This document shows positions 23,807 to 32,854 of a DNA stretch of 64,000 bases, piece after piece. Position 1 is the stretch's first letter, and every line of letters begins with the position of its first letter. A program made the translations under genes and the position numbers. The notes beneath the pieces are model-generated. The model saw nothing but the letters and a program-made list of their open reading frames with translations, was not told the origin of the DNA and searched no databases. The stretch is from NCBI GenBank assembly GCA_963773315.1, contig CAVZAF010000002.1, forward strand, positions 930,001-994,000. The letters run 5' to 3'. Source of the stretch: DATKAS01 sp963773315. Lineage in GTDB: Bacteria; Actinomycetota; Acidimicrobiia; Acidimicrobiales; DATKAS01.

Positions 23807-25846
23807 CGCCGAGCGTCGTGAGGATGAACGCGAGCACTTCGGCTTCCTCGCGCCACGCGTCGTAGCGCCCGGACTTGCCGCCGTGCCCGGCGACCATCTC
23901 GGTCTTCAGCAGCAGCGGCCTCGACCCGGTGGTGGTCGCGCGGAGACGGGCCATCCACTTCGCCGGCTCGTGATAGCTCACACGGGGGTCGTTGAAGCCC
24001 GCGGTGGCGTAGATGGCCGGGTAGGGGACCGCGGCGACGTTCTCGTAGGGCGCGTACGACGACATGTAAGGCCTCGTACTCCTGGTCGTTCGGGTTGCCC
24101 CACTCCTCCCACTCCGCGACGGTGAGCGGCAGCGTCTCGTCGAGCATCGAGTTCACGACGTCGACGAACGGCACCTCGGCCACGACCGAGGCGAAGAGGT
24201 CGGGCCGGAGGTTCAGTCGCCGCACCGACCAGCAGCCCGCCCGCGCTGCCGCCCCGGATCGCCAGGCGGTCCGGCGCTGGTCCAGCCCTCCGCGACGAGG
24301 TGCTCGGCGCACGTCGATGAAGTCGGTGAACGTGTTGCGCTTGTGCAGCAGCTTGCCGTCCAGGTACCAGCGCCGGCCGAGCTCGCCGCCCCCGCGCACG
24401 TGGGCGACGGCGAACACCACGCCGCGGTCGAGCAGGCTGATGCGCGGCCACGAGAACCACGGCGCGAGCGAGCGACTCGTACGAGCCGTAGCCGTAGAGC
24501 ACTGCAGGGTTGCTGCCGTCGCGGGTCAAGCCCTTCTTCGCGACGAGTGAGATCGGCACCTTGGTGCCGTCGCTCGCGGTGGCCCACGTGCGGGCGGTCT
24601 CGTACTGGTCGGCGTCGAAGCCGCCGAGCACGGGCTGCTGCTTGAGCAGTGTCCGCTCGCCGGTGACGCAGGTCGACGTCGAAGATCGACGGCGGCGTGA
24701 CGAGCGACTGGTAGTTGAACCGGTACGCGATGGTGTCGTACTCGAGGTTCGTGCCGCCCGACAGCGCGAACGCCGCCTCGGGCTGATCGATCACGAACTG
24801 CGTGCCGTCGTTGCGGATCACCCGCAGGGTCGGCAGCGCGTCGGCCCATTCGTAGGCGACGAGGTGATCGGCGAACGCGTCGATCCCGAACAGCCGCGTG
24901 CCGGGCCGGTGGGGCAGAAGGTCTTGCCACGAGGCCGTGCTGGGGTTGTCGATCGGGGCTTCGACCAGTCGGAAGTCGACCGCGTCGAGGTTCGTCACGA
25001 TCAGCAGCCGGTCGCCTTGGTGGTCGACGCTGTACTCGAGGCCGGGCGAGCGCGGCTCGACGACCCGAGGAGCGGCGAGCGGATCGGTCGCGTCGAGCAG
25101 CCTGCACCTCGCTCGTCGTCCGGCTCTCGGTCGCGATCACGATGAACCGATCGCTGCGCGTGCTGTAGAGGCCGACGTCGAAGTGGGTGTCGTCCTCCTG
25201 GTAGACGAGCACGTCGTCGTTGGCGTCTGTGCCGACCTCGTGACGCCAGATCTGGTACGACCGCCACGCGTCGTCGGGCCGTGTGTAGAAGAGGTAAGCG
25301 GTCGTCGGCCGACCAGGCGGTGCCGTATTGGGTGCCTTCGATGGTGTCGGGCAGGTCGGTGCCGGTGTCGAGGTCGCGGATGCGGATGGTGAAGACCTCG
25401 GCTCCGGTGACGTCGGTCGAGTACGCGAGCAGGCGATGGCTCGGGCTCACGTCGAGCGCGCCGAGCTCGAAGTACTCGTGACCGGCTGCGAGCACGTTGC
25501 TGTCGATCAGCACCTGTTCGCCCTCGACGGTGTCGCGCTCGGGCCGGCGGCAGAAGATCGAGTACTGCTTGCCCTCCTCGGTTCGCGTGACATACCACCA
25601 CGGTCCTCGCCGCGCCGGCACCGACATGTCGGTCTCGAGGACGCGGCCTTTGATCTCCTCGAAGAGCTGTTCCTGGAGGTCGGCCAGCGGCGCGAACCAC
25701 TCCTCAGTGTGCGCGTTCTCGGCCTCGAGGTAGGCCACGGTGTCGGGGTCGTCGCGGTCGCGCAGCCACGCGTACTCGTCGACGACTTCGCGGCCGTGAC
25801 GCACGCTCGTGACGGGTACCCGCTTCGCGATCGGCGGCTTGTGCAT
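23793..25846 (-). CDS. ptrB: Oligopeptidase B, prolyl oligopeptidase family S9A (frameshifted)
   Basis: The start ATG 25846 gives PPIAKRVPVTSVRHGREVVD and EYAWLRDRDDPDTVAYLEAE, the classic S9A N-terminus. Beta-propeller segments follow, then AVLYGYGSYE, GVVFAVAHVRGGGELGRRWY, the nucleophile elbow IRGGSAGGLLVGAA, ATAGFNDPRVSYHEPAKWMA and the catalytic His in EMVAGHGGKSGRYDAW. The length of about 684 residues is normal. The enzyme cleaves oligopeptides after basic residues. At least seven indels interrupt it (near 25300, 25100, 24665, 24470, 24290, 24230 and 24070). The catalytic residues lie on readable pieces, so the gene is probably functional in the organism. Confidence 0.85.
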
Positions 25847-25855
25847 CAGCGGAAC

Positions 25856-27200
25856 CTAGCGGCGCGTTGCGCCCGTCACTGCCCAGCGATTGCTCGCCGT
25901 CCTGAGCCCGAGCACGACGACACGGGCCGCCATGAACAGGGTGAAGACCGCCCACAGCCATCCGATGCCGCCGTCGAGCCAGAGCACGATCGGCTCGCCC
26001 ACGATCACGATGAGCGAGATCGCGGCCATGGCGCGCGCGAGGAACTTGAGGTCGCCCGAGCCCACGAGGATGCCGTCGAGGACGAACGCCGGTCCTCCGA
26101 GCGGCTGGCTGATCGCGACCCACAAGAGCAGGAAGCTGGCGAGCGAGATGACGGCGGGGTCGTCGGTGAAGATGTACGGCAGCACGTTGTGAAGCGCGAG
26201 CACGAGCAGCGCGGCGGCGAAGCCGACTCCCGTGCCCCAGCGCAGCGTGCGGCGCGCCGCGAGGTGCGCACGGGCGGCGAGACCGCCGCCGAGCGCCTCG
26301 CCGACGAGCGTCTGCGCGGCCACCTCGAGCGAGTCGAGTGAGAGCGCGAGCAGCGTCCAGATCTGCATCGCGATCTGCTGCGCGGCGAGCTCGATCTCGC
26401 CGAGGCGCGCGGTCGCCGCGGTGAGGACGAAGAATGCGCCGCGCAGGAACAGCGTGCGCAGGAAGAGCAGCCAGCCGTCGCTGCCCGCCGAGCGGATGGC
26501 ATGCCGGTCAGGGCGCATCCCGGCGCCCTGCACGACCGCCGCGCGGACGACGACCACGGCGTAGACGGCTGCCGCCCCGAGCTGCACGACGACCGTGGCG
26601 AGCGCAGAGGCGCCCACTCCGTAGCCCGAGCCCGTAGATGAGCACGAGCTCGAGGGTGAGGTTGATGATGTTCGACGTGACCGCGACCGTGAGCGGGATC
26701 CAGACGCGCTTGCTGCCGCGCAGGTACCCGACCGACGCGAGCGACACGAGCAGGGCCGGGACGCCGAGCAGGCTGATCCGGAAGTACTCGTGGGCGTACG
26801 CCCGCGCCGTGTCCTCCACGCCGATGAGCGACAGGAGCGGCTCGGTGAACGCGAACCCGAGCAGGGCGAGAGGGATGCCGATCGCGACGCCCAGCCACAA
26901 CGCTTGGACCGCGGCGTGGGCGGCGGCCTCTCGCTGGCCGGCTCCGAGGAGTCGTGCGACGGCCGCGGTCGTGCCCATCGCGAGGAAGATGCAGAGCGAG
27001 TAGCCGGTCACCAGGATCGTGGTTGCCGCTGCCACGCCGGCGAGCTGGGGAGTGCCGAGGTGGCCGACGACCGCGGTGTCGGCGAGGACGTAGAGCGGTT
27101 CGGCGATCAGCGTGAAGAACGCGGGGACCGCCAGGGCGAGGATCTCCCGGTCGAGACGCCGGTGGTCGACGGTCCGGCGGTCGACCTCATCATGGCGCAC
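25856..27200 (-). CDS. MATE-family multidrug/sodium antiporter (one frameshift)
   Basis: Two large pieces join near 26620. The N-half has DREILALAVPAFFTLIAEPL, VLADTAVVGHLGTPQLAGVA and SLCIFLAMGTTAAVARLLGA; the C-half has FFVLTAATARLGEIELAAQQ, LSLDSLEVAAQTLVGEALGG and FVLDGILVGSGDLKFLARAM. Twelve hydrophobic segments can be counted over about 448 residues, as in DinF-type MATE exporters. GTG 27200 is the start, 15 bases from the divergent ilvD start, so both promoters lie within or beyond the other gene's 5' end. The exported substrate is unknown. Confidence 0.88.
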
Positions 27201-27215
27201 CGTAGGCTCGTCGGC

Positions 27216-28901
27216 ATGGCGAACGAGATGAAGCCCCGCAGCCATGAGGTCACCGACGGCAACGAGCGGGCGCCGGCCCGCGCCATGCTCCGAGCGGTCG
27301 GCATGCGCGACGACGACTGGGGCAAGACCCAGGTCGGCGTCGCGTCGTCGTGGAACGAGGTGACGCCGTGCAACATGCCGTTGTCGCGGCTCGCTCAGCG
27401 AGCGAAGGACGGCATCCGCAGCTCGGGCGGCTTCCCGCTCGAGTTCGTGACGATCGCGGTGAGCGACGGCATCTCGATGGGCCACGAGGGCATGCACGCG
27501 TCACTGGTGAGCCGCGAGGTGATCGCCGACTCGGTCGAGACGGTCATGCACGCGGAGCGGTTCGACGCGCTGGTCGCGCTCGCCGGCTGCGACAAGAGCC
27601 TGCCCGGAATGCTGATGGCCGCGGCACGGCTCAACCTGCCCTCGGTCTTCGTCTACGCCGGGTCGATCATGCCGGGGCACCACAACGGGGTGGCCCTCGA
27701 CATCGTCAGCGTGTTCGAGGCCGTCGGCGCCTGCGCGGCGGGCACCATCACGGTCGACGAGCTCGGTCAGATCGAGCGTAAGGCGTGCCCGACCGAGGGG
27801 TCGTGCGCGGGGATGTTCACCGCGAACACGATGGCCGCGATCGGGGAGGCGATCGGGATGTCGCTGCCCGGCAGCGCATCGCCGCCCGCCGTCGACCGGC
27901 GCCGCGACGACGACGCGTATGCCGCGGGCGAAGCGGTGATGAACCTCGTGCGGCTCGGCATCCGCCCCCGTCAGATCATGACCAAGGAGGCGTTCGAGAA
28001 CGCGATCGCAGTCACCAACGCGCTCGGCGGATCGACGAACGCGGTGCTGCACCTCCTCGCGATGGCGAACGAGGCCAAGGTCGAGCTCACGCTCGAGGAC
28101 TTCAACCGAGTGGGTGCTCGCGTCGCGCACATCGCCGACCTGAAGCCCGGCGGTCGCTTCCACATGGCCGACCTCGACGCGGTCGGCGGCGTGCCCGTCG
28201 TGATGAAGCACCTGCTCGACGCGGGGCTGCTCCACGGAGACTGCCTCACCGTCACCGGCAAGACGATGGCCGAGAACCTCGAGGCGCTCGCGCCGCCCGC
28301 GCCTGATGGGCGCGTCGTGCATCCCCTCACCGCGCCGATCCACACCGAGGGAGGCCTCGTGATCTTGCGGGGCTCGCTCGCGCCGAACGGGTCGGTCGTG
28401 AAGGTTGCGGGCCTCACACAAGACCAGCTGCACTTCGACGGCACTGCTCGCGTGTTCGACGGTGAGGACGGCGCGATGGAGGCGATCCTCAACGGCAAGA
28501 TCGAGCCCGGCACCGTGCTGGTCATCCGTTACGAAGGGCCGAAGGGCGGGCCGGGCATGCGCGAGATGCTCGCGGTCACCGGCGCGCTGAAGGGTGCGGG
28601 CCGCGGCGCGGACTGCGCCCTCGTCACCGATGGCCGCTTCTCGGGTGGCACATGGGGCTTCTCCATCGGCCACGTCGCACCCGAGGCCGTGGACGGCGGG
28701 CCGATCGCGTTCGTCCGTGACGGTGACCGCATCGTCGTCGACGTGCACAACAAGACGCTCGACCTCATGGTCGACGACGTCGAGCTGGCCCGCCGTCGCG
28801 AGGAGTGGAAGCTGCCCGAGCCGCGCTACACGACAGGTGTGCTGGCGAAGTTCGCACGGTTGGTCGCCGGAGCCGACAAGGGAGCGATCACCGAGGCGTG
28901 A
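27216..28901 (+). CDS. ilvD: Dihydroxy-acid dehydratase
   Basis: This intact 561-residue iron-sulfur enzyme catalyses the penultimate step to valine and isoleucine, dehydrating dihydroxy-acids to 2-keto acids. Cluster cysteines are in NEVTPCNMPL, LAGCDKSLPGM and TEGSCAGMFTANTM. Also present are SDGISMGHEGMHASLVSREV, GGSTNAVLHLLAMA and LVTDGRFSGGTWGFSIGHV. ATG 27216 is the best start. No leader peptide is seen upstream, unlike the other branched-chain transcripts here. It stands alone as a single plus-strand gene before the divergent membrane protein at 28914-29348. Confidence 0.96.
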   Translation: MANEMKPRSHEVTDGNERAPARAMLRAVGMRDDDWGKTQVGVASSWNEVTPCNMPLSRLAQRAKDGIRSSGGFPLEFVTIAVSDGISMGHEGMHASLVSREVIADSVETVMHAERFDALVALAGCDKSLPGMLMAAARLNLPSVFVYAGSIMPGHHNGVALDIVSVFEAVGACAAGTITVDELGQIERKACPTEGSCAGMFTANTMAAIGEAIGMSLPGSASPPAVDRRRDDDAYAAGEAVMNLVRLGIRPRQIMTKEAFENAIAVTNALGGSTNAVLHLLAMANEAKVELTLEDFNRVGARVAHIADLKPGGRFHMADLDAVGGVPVVMKHLLDAGLLHGDCLTVTGKTMAENLEALAPPAPDGRVVHPLTAPIHTEGGLVILRGSLAPNGSVVKVAGLTQDQLHFDGTARVFDGEDGAMEAILNGKIEPGTVLVIRYEGPKGGPGMREMLAVTGALKGAGRGADCALVTDGRFSGGTWGFSIGHVAPEAVDGGPIAFVRDGDRIVVDVHNKTLDLMVDDVELARRREEWKLPEPRYTTGVLAKFARLVAGADKGAITEA

Positions 28902-28913
28902 ACCAGTGTGGGC

Positions 28914-29348
28914 TCAGGGCCGTTTGCCGTCGCGGCGTTCGGCCTCGACCGCCGACACCTGGCGGATCGAGCGGGAGCTGACATAGAGGCGGTGCTCGCC
29001 CAGCTGCAGCTGCAGCCAGAGGCCCTTCAACGGCCGCAGCGGCGTGTTGGCCGGAAGGCGCTCGACGAGCGCCTTGGGCTTGAACGAGATGCGGTTCCCC
29101 GAGACGAGCACGACGGCGCGATCGGTGATCAGGATCAGGTGCCGCACGTACAGGCAGGTGAACACCAGGTAGAGCGCGATCAGTCCGAGGAACACGCTGC
29201 CGCTGAGGCCGCCGAGCGCGAGCGCCACGGCAAGACCCACGAGGGTGGCGATGCCGAGGCCGAGCCAGCGGTTCGGGCCCGCGAACGCCTTGACGACGTG
29301 ATCGACCTGTTCGCCGTCCTCGAGGAAGGGCGTGTACTCGCCTGACAC
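28914..29348 (-). CDS. Small membrane protein of unknown function
   Basis: This 144-residue protein starts at GTG 29348 and contains two adjacent membrane helices, LGLGIATLVGLAVALALGGL and SVFLGLIALYLVFTCLYVRH. A C-terminal soluble part follows (LILITDRAVVLVSGNRISF, LKGLWLQLQLGEHRLYVSSR) that looks like a bacterial PH-like domain. Its promoter must overlap the ilvB control region on the other strand. The Arg/Lys-rich end and PH-like strands suggest membrane-surface binding. The function is unknown. Confidence 0.65.
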   Translation of the reverse strand: MSGEYTPFLEDGEQVDHVVKAFAGPNRWLGLGIATLVGLAVALALGGLSGSVFLGLIALYLVFTCLYVRHLILITDRAVVLVSGNRISFKPKALVERLPANTPLRPLKGLWLQLQLGEHRLYVSSRSIRQVSAVEAERRDGKRP

Positions 29349-29361
29349 GGGGAGGCAGTGT

Positions 29362-29367
29362 TACACT
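29362..29367 (+). promoter_or_regulatory. Probable -10 element of the ilvB transcript
   Basis: TACACT (TANNNT pattern) lies eight bases before the leader-peptide ATG at 29376, so transcription would start at or within a base or two of that ATG and the leader mRNA would be leaderless. No Shine-Dalgarno sits at the right distance from that ATG. A CTGACA at 29342-29347 is the nearest -35-like sequence, but the 14-base spacing is short. Confidence 0.45.
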
Positions 29368-29375
29368 CGATCCCG

Positions 29376-29414
29376 ATGCAGTCCCACCTCGGCCTCATCC
29401 TCGTAGTCATGTAG
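29376..29414 (+). CDS. Leader peptide of the ilvBNC attenuator
   Basis: The 12-residue open frame MQSHLGLILVVM ends at TAG 29412-29414. Seven of twelve residues are Leu, Ile, Val or their neighbours in a block LGLILVV, so translation speed will report charged tRNA-Leu, tRNA-Ile and tRNA-Val, the end products of the operon. The frame is followed at once by a hairpin and a terminator before ilvB. The same design recurs before leuA and leuB. Confidence 0.85.
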   Translation: MQSHLGLILVVM

Positions 29415-29476
29415 CGCACGCCTCACATATCCGCGTGCGCTCTCCGACCTCCCCGACGGGAGGTCGTTTCAGTTTT
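29414..29476 (+). terminator. Attenuator hairpin and intrinsic terminator before ilvB
   Basis: The first hairpin pairs GCGCACGC (29414-29421) with GCGTGCGC (29433-29440); its 5' arm begins on the G of the leader TAG stop, so a ribosome at the end of the leader would mask it. The terminator pairs GACCTCCC (29446-29453) with GGGAGGTC (29458-29465) around loop CGAC and is followed by GTTTCAGTTTT. GGGGAGG at 29349-29355 could compete for the terminator 5' arm (CCTCCCC) if it is transcribed. Confidence 0.8.
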
Positions 29477-29504
29477 CGGGCCGGTTTTTCGCAAGGAGAA
29501 TTCG

Positions 29505-31235
29505 ATGCAGCTGACCGGGGCGCAAGCCCTCATCAAGTCCCTCGAGATGGAAGGCGTCGAGGTCATGTTCGGTCTGCCGGGCGGGTGCATCCTGCCGGCG
29601 TACGACCCCATCCTCGACTCCTCGATCCGCCACATCCTCGTGCGCCACGAGCAGGGCGCCGGGCACATGGCAGAGGGATATGCCCACGTCACCGGGCGTC
29701 CCGGTGTGGCGATGGTGACGAGCGGCCCCGCTGCCACGAACCTCGTGACGCCGCTGTGCGATGCCTACATGGACTCGATCCCGATGGTGGCGATCACGGG
29801 TCAGGTGCCAACCGCGGCGATCGGCACCGACGCGTTCCAGGAGTGCGACACGGTCGGCATCACTCGCTCCGTGACGAAGCACAACGAGCTCGTGATGGAC
29901 GCGGAGGACATCCCGCGCGTGATCCGCGAGGCGTTCCACATCGCGACCACCGGTCGGCCCGGGCCGGTGCTCGTCGACGTGCCGAAGGACGTGCTGCAGG
30001 CCTCGATGGACTGGTGGTGGCCCGAGACGCTCGACCTCCCGGGTTACAAGCCGACGACGAAGGGCCATCCGCGCATGATCCGCGAGGCGGCGCGCCTCAT
30101 CCTCGAGGCCGAGCGGCCGGTCATCTACGCGGGCGGCGGCATCTTGAAGGCACGCGCGGCCGACGCGCTGCGCGAGCTCGCCGAGCTCACGGGCATCCAC
30201 GTGGTCACGACGCTGATGGCGCGGGGTGCGTTCCCCGACGACCATCCGCTGTGCTTGGGCATGCCCGGCATGCACGGAAACGCGACTGCGGTGACCGCGA
30301 TGCAGAAGGCCGATCTGCTGATCGCGTTGGGCTCGCGGTTCGACGACCGCGTCACGGGCAAGGTGGCGACGTTCGCGCCCGAGGCGAAGATCATCCACGT
30401 CGACATCGACCCGGCTGAGCAGGGAAAGGTTCGACGTCCCGACGTGCCGATCGTCGGCGACTGCCGCCTCGTCATCGAGGAGCTCGTCCGCAACATCAGG
30501 GCGATGCTCGACAACGGCACCGTCCAGGCCGACATCGGCGCGTGGAAGAGCAAGATCAGCGGTTGGCGCGAGACGTTCCCGCTCACCTACGAGCCGAGCG
30601 AGCCGGGCGAGGCGTTGAAGCCGCAGTACTGCCTCGAGGTGCTGCGCGACTCCGCTCCTGAGGACTGCATCGTCGTCTCTGGCGTCGGTCAGCACCAGAT
30701 GTGGGCGTCGCAGTATTGGAAGTTCCGCCATCCCTACACGTGGGTGAACTCGGGCGGCCTCGGCACGATGGGCTTTGCGGTGCCCGCGGCGATCGGTGCG
30801 AAGGTCGGGCGGCCCGATCGCATGGTGTGGGCTGTCGACGGAGACGGGTGCTTCCAGATGACCGCGCAGGAGCTCGTCACGGCGTCGACCGAGCGCATCC
30901 CTATCAAGGTCGCGATCCTGAACAACGCGTACCTCGGGATGGTCCGGCAGTGGCAGGAGATGTTCTACGACGAGCGCTACTCCGAGGTGTACCTGTCGCC
31001 CGACCTGCCCGACTACGTGGGTTGGGCCGAGGCCATGGGGTGCATCGGCATCCGCGTCGAGTCTCCCGAGGAGGTGCAGCCCGCGATCGACAAGGCGAAT
31101 GAGATCGACGACCGGCCGGTCGTGGTCGAGTTCCGCACCGACTCCGGCGAGAAGGTGTTCCCGATGGTGCCCGCGGGCCTCTCGAACGACGACATCGTCC
31201 TCTCGCCCGGTCAGGACAAGGGGATGCTGCGATGA
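29505..31235 (+). CDS. ilvB: Acetolactate synthase, large (catalytic) subunit
   Basis: This intact 576-residue ThDP enzyme condenses two pyruvates, or pyruvate with 2-ketobutyrate, in the first common step of valine/leucine and isoleucine synthesis. The N-terminal pyrimidine domain carries the catalytic Glu in HEQGAGHMAEGYAHVTG. The central FAD-binding domain includes FQECDTVGITRSVTKHNELV, and the C-terminal pyrophosphate domain has the ThDP motif AVDGDGCFQMTAQELVTAST with ILNNAYLGMVRQWQ. ATG 29505 is preceded by AAGGAG at optimal spacing. The stop overlaps ilvN as ATGA. It is controlled by the leader attenuator just upstream. Confidence 0.97.
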   Translation: MQLTGAQALIKSLEMEGVEVMFGLPGGCILPAYDPILDSSIRHILVRHEQGAGHMAEGYAHVTGRPGVAMVTSGPAATNLVTPLCDAYMDSIPMVAITGQVPTAAIGTDAFQECDTVGITRSVTKHNELVMDAEDIPRVIREAFHIATTGRPGPVLVDVPKDVLQASMDWWWPETLDLPGYKPTTKGHPRMIREAARLILEAERPVIYAGGGILKARAADALRELAELTGIHVVTTLMARGAFPDDHPLCLGMPGMHGNATAVTAMQKADLLIALGSRFDDRVTGKVATFAPEAKIIHVDIDPAEQGKVRRPDVPIVGDCRLVIEELVRNIRAMLDNGTVQADIGAWKSKISGWRETFPLTYEPSEPGEALKPQYCLEVLRDSAPEDCIVVSGVGQHQMWASQYWKFRHPYTWVNSGGLGTMGFAVPAAIGAKVGRPDRMVWAVDGDGCFQMTAQELVTASTERIPIKVAILNNAYLGMVRQWQEMFYDERYSEVYLSPDLPDYVGWAEAMGCIGIRVESPEEVQPAIDKANEIDDRPVVVEFRTDSGEKVFPMVPAGLSNDDIVLSPGQDKGMLR

Positions 31236-31765
31236 GCGGAGCGCCGCAGCACCACATCTTGTCCGTCCTCGTCGAGAACAAGTCGGGCGTGCTCGCACGT
31301 GTCGCGAGCTTGTTCGCGCGGCGGGGCTACAACATCTTCTCGTTGGCAGTCGCGCCAACCGAGGACGAGCGGTTCAGCCGCATCACGATCGTCGTCGATG
31401 TCGAGTCGGCACCGCTCGAGCAGATCGTGAAGCAGCTGTTCAAGATCATCAGCGTCGTCCGCATCCAGGAGCTCGACCCGCGCCGCGCCGTCGAGCGCGA
31501 GCTGCTGCTCGCGACCGTGCGCGCCGAGGCTTCGCAGCGCACGCAGATCCTCGAGCTCGTGCGCATCTTCGAGGGCAAGATCCTGGCCGTCGGGCCAGAA
31601 GCGCTGACCGTGTCGCTCGAAGGCCATCCCGACAAGGTCGATGACTTCGAAGAGATGTTGAGGCCGTACGGCTTCGTCGAGCTGCAGCGCACCGGCCGGG
31701 TGGCGCTGCCCAAATTGGAGCGCGAGGCTTCCCGTCTCCGCGCGTTGAAGGGAAAGGCAAGCTGA
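31232..31765 (+). CDS. ilvN: Acetolactate synthase, small (regulatory) subunit
   Basis: The 177-residue subunit has an N-terminal ACT domain, HHILSVLVENKSGVLARVAS with LFARRGYNIFSLAVAP, that binds valine for feedback control. A C-terminal ALS_ss domain follows (ELLLATVRAEASQRTQILEL, VEALTVSLEGHPDK-like TVSLEGHPDKVDDFEEMLRP, YGFVELQRTGRVALPKLE). The ATG overlaps the ilvB stop and the TGA overlaps the ilvC start (TGATG), so ilvBNC is one coupled operon. The frame is intact. Confidence 0.96.
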   Translation: MSGAPQHHILSVLVENKSGVLARVASLFARRGYNIFSLAVAPTEDERFSRITIVVDVESAPLEQIVKQLFKIISVVRIQELDPRRAVERELLLATVRAEASQRTQILELVRIFEGKILAVGPEALTVSLEGHPDKVDDFEEMLRPYGFVELQRTGRVALPKLEREASRLRALKGKAS

Positions 31766-32796
31766 TGGCAGCGAACGTGTACTACGAGCGCGACGCCGAC
31801 CACTCACTGATCGCCGGGCGCAAGGTCGCGATCATCGGGTACGGCTCGCAGGGTCACGCCCACACGCTCAACCTCAAGGACTCGGGGGTCGACGTGCGGG
31901 TCGGCCTGCGTCCGGGCTCGGGGTCCGCGGCGAAGGCCGAGGCCGCAGGGCTCCGCGTCGTGTCGATCGACCAGGCCGCAGCCGAGGCCGACGTGATCAT
32001 GTTGCTGCTGCCCGACACCGAGCAGAAGAGGGTGTACGAGGAGTCGATCGCACCGCACCTCCAGGCCGGAGACGCCGTTGCTCTTCGCGCACGGCTTCAA
32101 CATCCGCTTCGGGCGCATCGCCCCGCCTGAGGGCGTCGACGTCGCGATGGTCGCGCCGAAGGGCCCCGGCCACCTCGTGCGCCGCACCTACACCGAGGGC
32201 GGTGGCGTGCCCGCGCTGATCGCCGTCGAGCAGGACGCGACCGGGCAAGGCGCGCGACCTCGCACTCGCCTACGCAGACTGCGATCGGTGGCACCCGGGC
32301 GGGTGTCATCGAGACGACCTTCGCGGAGGAGACCGAGACGGATCTCTTCGGCGAGCAGGTCGTGCTGTGCGGCGGGCTCACCTCGCTCGTGCAGGCCGGC
32401 TTCGAGACGTTGGTCGCCGCCGGCTACCAGCCCGAGATGGCGTACTTCGAGTGCCTCCACGAGGTGAAGCTCATCGTCGACCTCATGTACGAGGAGGGCA
32501 TCGCCGGCATGCGGTACTCGATCTCCGACACGGCCGAGTACGGCGACCTCACCCGCGGCCCCCGCATCATCACTCGACACGACTCGGCCGAGATGAAGAA
32601 GATCCTCGACGAGATCACCTCGGGCGAGTTCGCCGAGGAGTGGGTCGCCGAGAGCGAGTCGGGGCGGGCCAAGTTCAACGCGCTGCGCGAGGCCGGCCGG
32701 CAGCACCCGATCGAGAAGACCGGCGCCGAGCTCCGGGCGATGATGCCGTGGATCTCGGCCGGCAAGCAGAAGGTGAGCGACGCCTCCGGCGGCTGA
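31765..32796 (+). CDS. ilvC: Ketol-acid reductoisomerase (frameshifted)
   Basis: The Rossmann N-domain reads VAIIGYGSQGHAHTLNLKDS with NADPH-binding GLRPGSGSAAKAEAAGLRV and VIMLLLPDTEQ, then FAHGFNIRFG and VAPKGPGHLVRRTY. The knotted helical domain has the metal ligands in TTFAEETETDLFGEQVVLCG and YFECLHEVKLIVDLMYEEGI. Three extra bases near 32077, 32250 and 32279 break the frame; removing them gives about 342 residues, the class I length. It converts acetolactate to dihydroxyisovalerate. It is the last gene of ilvBNC, followed by a strong hairpin. Confidence 0.93.
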
Positions 32797-32815
32797 TCCC
32801 ACCAACCGGTTTTCT

Positions 32816-32850
32816 TGGTGATTCTCATCCTCGACGAGTGAGAATCACCA
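32816..32850. terminator. Bidirectional terminator between ilvC and serC
   Basis: A perfect 12-base stem TGGTGATTCTCA (32816-32827) with TGAGAATCACCA (32839-32850) surrounds an 11-base loop that can pair further (CTC with GAG). It lies in the 58-base gap between the convergent ends of ilvC and serC. TTTTCTT precedes it, which serves as a U tract for the minus-strand transcript. Confidence 0.75.
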
Positions 32851-32854
32851 GAAT

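Noticed and set aside
26790..27215. N-terminal extension of IlvD over the MATE gene
   Set aside because: The added residues are an antisense reading of the MATE gene; ATG 27216 gives the normal IlvD length.
29469..31358. A 629-codon open frame opposite ilvB
   Set aside because: It is a mirror of the intact ilvB gene, with no domain and no start signal; ilvB explains the region completely.
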